Shown one piece after another: positions 57,827 to 64,000 of a stretch of DNA of 64,000 nt; the stretch's first letter is position 1, and each line of letters starts with the position of its first letter. The stretch spans positions 115,871,413 through 115,935,412 of the forward strand of contig CM077593.1 in the NCBI GenBank assembly GCA_039654915.1, given 5' to 3'. The notes under the pieces were generated by a model. It was not told the origin of the DNA. It did not search any database and saw nothing but the letters and a program-made list of their open reading frames with translations. The position numbers and the translations under genes were made by a program. Origin of the DNA: Aquilaria yunnanensis (lineage: Eukaryota; Streptophyta; Magnoliopsida; Malvales; Thymelaeaceae).

Positions 57827-57834
57827 TATAAATA
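57827..57834 (+). promoter_or_regulatory. LTR TATA box
   Basis: TATAAATA within CCTCTATAAATAGCCCCCC, about 490 bp into the LTR. Transcription would be expected to start roughly 25-35 bases downstream, near the GCTGAACACAG sequence at about 57851, which would make the GC-rich island part of the transcript leader. Confidence 0.7.
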
Positions 57835-57999
57835 GCCCCCCAAATTTTGTGCTGAACACAGAAAAAAATAGCAAAAAAACTTAGAGCTCCGTTTTAAAAA
57901 AAGATAAAATTACATCCCTTAGACCCAGCCCTCTTCCCTTCTTCCCCAGAAAGCCAAAACTTTTTTTCTCTGTTCCGTCTCTCTTTCTCTCTCTCTCTC

Positions 58000-58310
58000 T
58001 GTCTCTCTCTCTCGCCGTGCCCACCACCGCCGTCCGCCGGCCACCACGCCTCCGCCCAACCGTCCTGTCGCCGTCGTCCGGCCGTCCCGACGCCGTCGCC
58101 GTCGTGCCTAACTCCCGCCGCTGCGCCGCCCGCGTTCTTCTTTCTCTCCTTTTTCCTCCGCCGGACACCTCCGCCGCGCCGCCTTGCCCGTCGCCGTCGC
58201 CCTGCCCCCGCCGCCGTCACCGTGCCGTCCGCCCTCGCCGACGGTCGCCCGTCGCCCCCTGCCCTTCCCCTCGCCGCCAGCGCCACCCCCCTGCCTCACG
58301 CCGTCATCGT
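58000..58310 (+). other. GC-rich CCG/CGCC island in the LTR
   Basis: About 300 bases dominated by CCGCCG, GTCGCC and CCGTCC, preceded by a CT-repeat tract (57965-58012), inside an LTR that is otherwise extremely AT-rich. Open frames on both strands are long only because stops are rare in such sequence; they begin without credible ATG contexts and read as Arg/Pro/Gly-rich low complexity. Confidence 0.8.
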
Positions 58311-58559
58311 TTCCTGGGATTCAAAATTCAAAACTAAAAGGGTAAACCCTTGTTTCACCCATCATCTTTTTAATTTCTTTCTATTAGGTCACTAACCTTT
58401 TTATTTTGTCTTTGCAGAAAATTAATTAACTAACTCATTTATTTTTTTTTACTTGTTTATTTGTTTATTATTGTTATTATTACTAACCCTTTTTTTTTTT
58501 TTTTGTTATTAGCAACTAACAACTAACTTGCTAATTTTTACTAACCTTTATTATTATTG

Positions 58560-58935
58560 TTGTTAATAATTAATTAAATTGTCTAACTTTTATTTTTGTT
58601 GTAATTAATTAACTTAATTAAACTTGGCTAACTTTTATTTATTGTTGTTAATTAATTAACTTAATTAAACTTGGCTAATTTTTATTTATTGTTGTTAATT
58701 AATTAACTTAATTAAACTTGGCTAATTTTTATTTATTGTTGTTAATTAATTAACTTAATTAAACTTGGCTAACTTTTATTATTGTTGTTAATTAATTAAA
58801 TTAATTAAATTGTCTAACTTTTATTTTTGTTGTAATTAATTAATTTAATTAACTTGACTAACTTTTTATTATTGTTGTTAACAATTAATTTAATTAAACT
58901 TGGCTAATTTTTATTATTGTTGTTAATTAATTTAA
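58560..58935 (+). repeat. 47-bp minisatellite in the LTR
   Basis: AACTTGGCTAA recurs at 58621, 58668, 58715 and 58762, an exact 47-base period, separated by TTTTTATTTATTGTTGTTAA and ATTAATTAACTTAATTA. Less regular units (45-50 bases) continue on both sides. Confidence 0.9.
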
Positions 58936-59290
58936 TCTAACTTTTACTAACCTTTTTATTGTTATTAACTAACTAATCCAACTAATCTAACTATATTAAT
59001 TGTGCTAACTTTTATTATTATTGTGTTATTAAAGTGGATGGCCAAAAAACCCCACTTTATTAATTGAATTTTTTTATGATTAAAAGATAAAAAAAGGAAT
59101 TTTACGTGAATAATTTTCTAAAGGCTAATAAAAATTACTTTTTTTTATTTTGAAACAAAGTTTTTATTCCTTTTAATAAACAAACATAATGAAATAATTC
59201 AAAAATAAAATAAATAAATAAATAAACATAAAATCATTCTTTTAATACATCTTTAAAATTAATAATTAATGAAATAAAAAAAAATTAAAA

Positions 59291-59335
59291 CTCCATGACC
59301 AAATGATCCGCCAGGATCCATGGCTCGGAAATATT
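59291..59335 (+). other. LTR hairpin motif, copy 1
   Basis: Inner stem GATCC-GCCA-GGATC with an outer stem CCATG...CATGG, then CTCGGAA. One of four related motifs in this LTR. Confidence 0.65.
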
Positions 59336-59877
59336 TTTAAATAAAATATATAAATAAATTTTTTCTTTATAAAAAATAAAAAAAAACTTTAGACTAATAT
59401 ATTAATTATCTATTAATATATAATTTTTTTTAGTTTTCTTTATTAATAAAAAGAATAAAAAGCGTAAAAATTTTGGGTTAATATTTTATTCAGTAATATT
59501 TTACTTATTAAATTATATAACTTTTTGTTTCTTTTATAAAAATCTTAATCAAATAATTTCAAAATAATACAAAATAAAACAAAAATAATTGAATTTTCTC
59601 TTAAATATTTTTGACTTATTGATTAGATATATTTTCAGAAATATAAATTAAAATTAAAAAAAAAAAAATCTTTCATCAAACAAAGAAGAATATAAAAATA
59701 AAAATATCAAGACTTTTGTTTTAAAATACATATAAGTTTTCGGTTAAATAATCTTTTATTCCAAAATAAATTAAATAAATATCAAAACTTTTCTTCTTTT
59801 GTTTAAAATTTTTGATTCTCTTAATAAAAAAAAATAATAAAAAAATAATAAAAAAATAAAAATAAAAATTTTTAGTT

Positions 59878-59971
59878 CATGGTATATTGGCTGGAAACTG
59901 TCTCGTGCCCCCTTTTGAGCTGCTTCACCTGGTGAAGAGGGTCTGGCTGAGTAACAACGCCCCGTACCATG
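59878..59971 (+). other. Branched inverted repeat in the LTR
   Basis: CATGGTA (59878-59884) is perfectly complementary to TACCATG (59965-59971). Between them CTTCACCTGGTGAAG (59923-59937) forms its own stem-loop. The roughly 95-base block is GC-balanced and stands out from the A/T tracts on both sides. Confidence 0.7.
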
Positions 59972-60104
59972 ATCAAAATTTTTATTTTTAAACTCTTTAA
60001 TTCTTTTAAATTAACTTCTTATTAAATAAAAATTAATTATTATTTTTTTTTAATTCTTTTATAAATTGAGTAATCCTTTAAAATAATAAATATCTTTCAT
60101 TAAA

Positions 60105-60445
60105 CAAGAAAACAAAAAAAGTAAACAAGAAAAAAAAAGAAAGATAAGAAAGAAAAATAAAAGAAAGATAAGAAAGAAAAGAAAGATAAAAAAAATAAAA
60201 GAAAAGATAAGAAAAAGAAAAGAAAGAAAGAAAAGACAAGAAAAATAAAAGAAAGATAAGAAAGAAAAATAAAAGAAAGGAAAGATAAGAAAAAGAAAAG
60301 AAAGATAAAAGAAAGAAAAAGAAAAAGAAAAGAAAGAAAGAAAAGAATAAAAAAAGAAAGAAAAGAAAAGAAATTAAAAGAAATTTAAAAAAAGAAGTAA
60401 AAATAAGTAAAAAAGAAGAAAAAGAAAGAAAGTAAAAAAAGAAGT
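60105..60445 (+). repeat. Purine-rich GAAA/AAAG tract
   Basis: About 340 bases composed almost entirely of A and G with occasional T, as irregular AAAGAAAGATAAG units. It is part of the LTR and non-coding. Confidence 0.9.
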
Positions 60446-60562
60446 AAAAATATAAAGATAAATTTTTTTAGTTAGTATTAAAAATCATTCATAAACAAAA
60501 AGAATTACCATTTAAAAATTAATTTCATAATAATAAGAATTAAATAATTACGATAAATCAAT

Positions 60563-60605
60563 TTCCATATCCGGATGATCCGGCAGGATCTACGGTTTGG
60601 AAAAT
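60563..60605 (+). other. LTR hairpin motif, copy 2
   Basis: Inner stem GATCC-GGCA-GGATC; outer stem TTTCCA...TGGAAA, with CCG...CGG between. Same layout as copies 1, 3 and 4. Confidence 0.65.
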
Positions 60606-60696
60606 ATCAAACTTTTTAAAATAAATAAATTAAATAAATACAAAGATAAAAATCCATGTTTACAATATGGATTAAATTATTTAAAATTTCACCAAA

Positions 60697-60783
60697 TTCC
60701 GTGTCCAAATGACTCGGCAGAGTCCATGGTTCGGAATCAAATCTTCCGTGTCCAAATGACTCGGCAGAGTCCATGGTTCGGAA
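60697..60783 (+). other. LTR hairpin motifs, copies 3 and 4 (47-bp tandem)
   Basis: CCGTGTCCAAATGACTCGG starts at 60699 and again at 60746, a 47-base spacing, and the two 38-base cores are identical by eye. Inner stem GACTC-GGCA-GAGTC; outer stem TTCCG...CGGAA. Compared with copies 1 and 2, two positions of the inner stem change in a compensatory way. Confidence 0.75.
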
Positions 60784-61064
60784 GTATAAAATTTCATACA
60801 AATTAATTAACTTAAAAATCCACATCTGATTAATTCAGTTAAAAATTCTAGATTGAAAATTAACTGAAATTTATTTAAAAGCAAAGCGAAACAAAATTAA
60901 AATCAACTAAGGTGCCAATTTTGGGCGCTATAACAATATTGTTTTAGCGTAACCGTACTCCCGATCCCCGAACTCTCGCAGACCATATTTTAAGGTATCC
61001 AATCGACCTGAGCGAAAACCGATTGGTGGCGACTCCCGAAAACGAACCGCACGTTGCCACAGCT

Positions 61065-61082
61065 TGGCGACTCCACTGGGGA
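61065..61082 (+). other. Primer-binding site complementary to tRNA-Arg
   Basis: TGGCGACTCCACTGGGGA, starting three bases after the inferred LTR end, is the reverse complement of the 3' end of plant tRNA-Arg(ACG) as I recall it. tRNA-Arg priming is known for Ogre elements. Confidence 0.8.
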
Positions 61083-61687
61083 GTCGACGTTAGTGAGTCG
61101 AGCCTAAAGTTGATTTGTTTTTATTTACTTTGCTTTACTATTATGTGGATTTATATATTATATTTACTTAAGTAAACATGCATAATGCATTCACAAAATG
61201 AAGCTCTATACCCGAGCTTCCTTAAATCAAACACGATTCTTTCTAAGCGGAATTGGTGTTGCTGTCCTTGTGAGGCCACGGTCTCCAAGCCTTCACTGGT
61301 TTCAAAGTAGCAAAGTAGTGTATTGCCTTCTGAGACGGTTAGTCTCTGCATGGGCCCACGAAAAGCTACGACTCGAATTAATCCATTCCTTACATAAACC
61401 CTAGAGGGTAAGGAATCGGGCCGTCACTATGATTCAGTGACGGGATTCGGGAACTATCCCTTGCCTTTTTTATAAACCACCTTCTGCATGTAGAATTCCT
61501 TACTCCACCTTAGAACCAGCCATTAAGAATTTCCCATACCTCGGTTTCCATTTCCATAGGTTTTGTTTTATCTATATGTTTGTATGATCCTATGTGTTAT
61601 TTTTTTTTACTAACTCTATTTTTCCTTATTTTTCCGGCATATACATTTCATCATTAAAGATAAGTATTTGGTGAAAGAACTATTATC
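61083..61687 (+). other. Untranslated leader between primer site and ORF1
   Basis: About 600 bases with only short frames. In LTR elements this region usually carries packaging signals; none can be read directly here. Confidence 0.5.
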
Positions 61688-63382
61688 ATGGATATTCTCG
61701 ATTATCTTCCCACGGCTGTTACTGGATCATGGAATGACACGGTAATCGAAACTCAGCCTGAAGCTATGGAATATTCCGAAACGGCTCAAAAGCTTCACGG
61801 AGATGCTCTGACATCCCATTCTCACGTACAGCTTAAGGACCAGGTATCGGTCCGGATAAATCAGAACGACACCACGGAATTATTGCAAGTCTGGAATAGT
61901 TGGAATTCTGCTGATCGGGAAGCTTTTACGGCAAAATATGGTCACATCACTTGCCTACTAAAGGTTACCGTTGATGCATCACTTGTCCGGGCTCTAATAC
62001 AATTTTGGGATCCATTTTATCGATGTTTTTCTTTCGATAAGATGGATCTGGTTCCAACCATTGAAGAATACAACAGCCTCTTGGGTTGGTCCTCCGACTA
62101 TCCAATCGAGACTTATCAACATGATAGAAGAACGGAGCCTCATCGAGCCCTAGCAAAATTATTGGATATGCCAGCTTCCAGTCTTCAAACCAAGTTTGCA
62201 ACAAAAGGATCTCGAAAATTTATCAGTTGGATCGACTTAAAACAATTAAGTCACGTTCTCCCTCAGAAAAATCAACGACGCAAGCTTTTCGCCTTGGCGA
62301 TATATGGCCTGGTAGTCTTCCCAAGAATTGTCGGATTCATTGAAGGAGACATCATTACACTATTTGAGCAAATCTGCAATGCTCAAATAAATCCGACCTC
62401 AGTAATATTATGTGAAACTATCAGGGCATTAAACTTTTGTCGCCAAAGAGGGGGCAAATTCATAGGATGTTCACATCTCCTCAACATTTGGATCAAAAGC
62501 CACCTTCCTTGTGAGAAGCAACATTTTGGAAATCGCTTTTCAAAGGACTTCATCCCAATCGAAGCCTTTTTGAAAAGTGAAACCATTCATCACGACAGCA
62601 AGGAAGCATGGGTTGATTATTTCAAGAACATCACCGAATTCCAAATTGAATGGAGAGCCCCCTGGTCTACCTCCACCCGCGTTGTCTACCGTTGCGGCAA
62701 TTGCCCGTGGGTTCCTCTCTTAGGTATATGGGGAGGAACAAGTTATGCCCCAGCTCAAGTACGAAAACAATTTGGGTCCATGCAATTTATACCCATGACG
62801 CATAATCTGAGTAAGTTGGAATTTTCACACGAAGATCCAAATTCAAATAAGCTCGCAATGGGTATTTCAGTTGCGTGGAAAAGAATTTTCATATTGAAGT
62901 CGGGGCCTATTATTTCTCCCACTGCTTATTATGAATGGAGAAATAACCGGAAGGAAGGAATAGTTCTATCTGAAGAGGTCATCAGAAAATTGGCGAAAAG
63001 AGAGTTGGAGAAAGAACTAGAGGAAGAAAAGGAGAAGAACAAGAGGATGCTCCTTGACATGCAACAGCTCGGTCACAAAACACAACTCCTCGAAGAGAAA
63101 GTTGAATACCAAAAACAAGTCATCTCCCAATTGGTTGATGAAACCGATCAAAAAGAGATGAGAGTCAGATACTGGGAAGATCAATACAGATTTTCTCAAG
63201 ATCAATTGCAAACATTTTTGGTAGAAGTCAGAAAAGTTACAGAACAAGCCCAACTAATGGGCGAAGAAGCCAAGGAGTTAGAAGAACTGAGCTGTCCTAC
63301 TCTATCAGTAAATGTTCAAAGAATGATGGAGTTCATATCTAAGGCCAGAAAGCAGTATTGTACTTTGGGTCGTTTCTTTTAA
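61688..63382 (+). CDS. Ogre-type ORF1 protein (564 aa), DUF7745-like
   Basis: An intact frame from ATG (MDILDYLPTAVTG) to TAA, upstream of gag in the same element. Residues about 98-134 (SLVRALIQFWDPFYRCFSFD, then LVPTIEEYNSLLGW) resemble the start of the plant mobile domain fold, where a conserved FW.P...F motif precedes a TLEE/LLG helix. The middle holds an IYGLVVFPRIVGFIEG-like hydrophobic block and a Cys-containing stretch (VVYRCGNCPWVPLLGIWGG). From about residue 430 to 540 it is a charged coiled coil (KRELEKELEEEKEKNKRML, TQLLEEKVEYQKQVISQLVD). No protease or polymerase motif is present. ORF1 of Ogre elements has no established function. The domain name is from memory; host genes can carry related domains, but the LTR, primer site and gag context make an element origin nearly certain. 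Confidence 0.8.
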   Translation: MDILDYLPTAVTGSWNDTVIETQPEAMEYSETAQKLHGDALTSHSHVQLKDQVSVRINQNDTTELLQVWNSWNSADREAFTAKYGHITCLLKVTVDASLVRALIQFWDPFYRCFSFDKMDLVPTIEEYNSLLGWSSDYPIETYQHDRRTEPHRALAKLLDMPASSLQTKFATKGSRKFISWIDLKQLSHVLPQKNQRRKLFALAIYGLVVFPRIVGFIEGDIITLFEQICNAQINPTSVILCETIRALNFCRQRGGKFIGCSHLLNIWIKSHLPCEKQHFGNRFSKDFIPIEAFLKSETIHHDSKEAWVDYFKNITEFQIEWRAPWSTSTRVVYRCGNCPWVPLLGIWGGTSYAPAQVRKQFGSMQFIPMTHNLSKLEFSHEDPNSNKLAMGISVAWKRIFILKSGPIISPTAYYEWRNNRKEGIVLSEEVIRKLAKRELEKELEEEKEKNKRMLLDMQQLGHKTQLLEEKVEYQKQVISQLVDETDQKEMRVRYWEDQYRFSQDQLQTFLVEVRKVTEQAQLMGEEAKELEELSCPTLSVNVQRMMEFISKARKQYCTLGRFF

Positions 63383-63571
63383 ACAAACCTTTTGCTGAAT
63401 GTAATTGAGAAATTCCATTATAGTTCTTCTTTCACCAAGTATTTACAATATTCATGCATGCATCCATCACATCAATCATACACACATAGAATCTAATAAA
63501 ATAAATATTCCTTTAAAAGGGGTAAAATTGGACCTCAACACCGATATTCAACTCGACTCCAAACAAGATTA

Positions 63572-64000
63572 ATGGCAGAACAAGCCGAAGGACGTCTCAT
63601 GGAGATGGAGTCCAAGATTGAAAGTATGTCAGAACAGATGAGACAATTGATGGAATTAATCAAAGGGAAAGCAACTCAAGTCCCCATCAAAGAAGTACAA
63701 GATCCCACTTATCCCCCGGGATTCACCCCGCAACGAGTCTCAGTCCAAGAAAACCTGTTTCAAGAATCAGGATCGTCTGCTAGTGTTCACCTGAAACAAG
63801 ACACTGTACAGGAAGAGAAGAAGACATTACCAAAAGAAGAAGCAGAATCTCAAAAACTCGAAACAATAGAAAAGCGACTGCGAGCCATTGAAGGAGGCAC
63901 TATATTCGGATCTCTCTCGGTGGATGACCTCTGCTTAGTGCCAGACGTCGTAATCCCTTCAGATTTTAAGGTGCCAGATTTCGTGAAATACGATGGAACG
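63572..64000 (+). CDS. Ty3-gypsy gag (N-terminal 143 codons, cut by the window edge)
   Basis: The frame opens at ATG 63572 (MAEQAEGRLMEMESKIES) and is open to the last base with no stop. An N-terminal coiled coil (MESKIESMSEQMRQLMELIK) is followed by a Pro-containing linker (DPTYPPGFTP) and a second helix (KLETIEKRLRAIEGG). It then reaches VDDLCLVPDVVIPSDFKVPD and FVKYDGT, the conserved lead-in to the gag capsid region of plant Tat/Ogre elements. It would form the capsid-like particle that packages the element RNA. It follows ORF1 after 189 bases and lies in a different frame from ORF1. Confidence 0.85.
   Translation, partial: MAEQAEGRLMEMESKIESMSEQMRQLMELIKGKATQVPIKEVQDPTYPPGFTPQRVSVQENLFQESGSSASVHLKQDTVQEEKKTLPKEEAESQKLETIEKRLRAIEGGTIFGSLSVDDLCLVPDVVIPSDFKVPDFVKYDGT

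Larger units (their letters stand above)
57341..61061 (+). repeat. 5' LTR of the Ogre/Tat element, about 3.7 kb
   Basis: It starts TGTTGACACCCAATTTCG and appears to end ...GTTGCCACA just before the primer-binding site, giving TG...CA termini. Within it: a TATA box at 57827, a CT-rich then GC-rich island (57965-58310), a 47-bp minisatellite (58560-58935), a branched inverted repeat (59878-59971), a purine tract (about 60105-60445) and four hairpin motifs (59291-60785). The 3' boundary is inferred from the primer site and could be a few bases off. Confidence 0.8.
57341..64000 (+). mobile_element. Ogre/Tat-type Ty3-gypsy retrotransposon, 5' half (runs off the window)
   Basis: Components in order: 5' LTR 57341 to about 61061 (about 3.7 kb), primer-binding site 61065-61082, leader, ORF1 61688-63382, a 189-base gap, then gag from 63572, open at the last base. 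A very long LTR, a tRNA-Arg primer site and an extra ORF upstream of gag together are the signature of the Ogre/Tat lineage. Both ORFs are intact here, suggesting a fairly young element. Protease, RT, integrase, polypurine tract and 3' LTR lie beyond the window, so age and completeness cannot be judged. Confidence 0.85.

Noticed and set aside
57881..58337. Several long frames on both strands in the GC island of the LTR
   Set aside because: GC-rich repeats lack stop codons by composition. The products are Arg/Gly/Pro-rich low complexity, and at least the plus-strand frame at 58017 starts on GTG.

Overview
The window is nuclear DNA from a flowering plant, most likely a eudicot. The evidence is GT-AG introns in conserved plant genes, a beta-tubulin with the two-intron layout usual in plants, an intronless nuclear gene for the chloroplast ATP synthase gamma subunit, and many plant-type transposable elements (Stowaway, hAT-like, MULE-like, L1-like LINEs, a copia-type TRIM, and an Ogre/Tat-type Ty3-gypsy element). 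I could not identify the species from the sequence alone.

Layout. 1-11.3 kb is AT-rich and gene-free: degenerate ~190-bp tandem repeats, foldback MITEs, a stray RNase H remnant and a decayed plus-strand LINE that ends about 315 bp before the first gene. 11.6-15.6 kb is an eight-exon calcium-dependent protein kinase (CPK9/21/23/33-like, 546 aa). It converges on a three-exon beta-tubulin gene on the minus strand (16.6-19.1 kb, 443 aa). 19.4-45 kb is a repeat sea: a foldback MITE just upstream of the tubulin gene, a long-TIR element (20.9-23.5 kb) with a 1.1-kb hAT-like element nested inside it, two copies of an unclassified 2.2-kb repeat about 15.3 kb apart in the same orientation (27.2-29.4 and 42.4-44.7 kb), a Stowaway MITE, a miniature copia-type LTR element inserted into an older related LTR with a perfect 5-bp target duplication, and a minus-strand LINE (37.1-42.3 kb).

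45.6-55.6 kb is a gene island: a nuclear GON-4-like protein (eight coding exons, about 1,367 aa), then the chloroplast ATP synthase gamma subunit (376 aa, single exon, overlapping I-box motifs upstream), then a small basic protein of unknown function on the minus strand (111 aa). A MULE-like MITE sits about 130 bp upstream of that small gene.

57.3 kb to the end is the 5' part of a large Ty3-gypsy element of the Ogre/Tat type: a ~3.7-kb 5' LTR starting TGTTGACACC, a primer-binding site matching tRNA-Arg, an intact 564-aa ORF1 upstream of gag, and the first 143 codons of gag, open at the window edge. The LTR carries several possible RNA structures, including four copies of a two-tier hairpin whose stems show compensatory changes.

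The host genes do not form an operon-like or pathway cluster. They are ordinary housekeeping or signalling genes separated by transposons. The least explained structures are the LTR hairpins, the paired 2.2-kb repeats and the nested TRIM. All coordinates, splice sites and motifs were read by eye; family names and tRNA matches come from general knowledge and were not searched.
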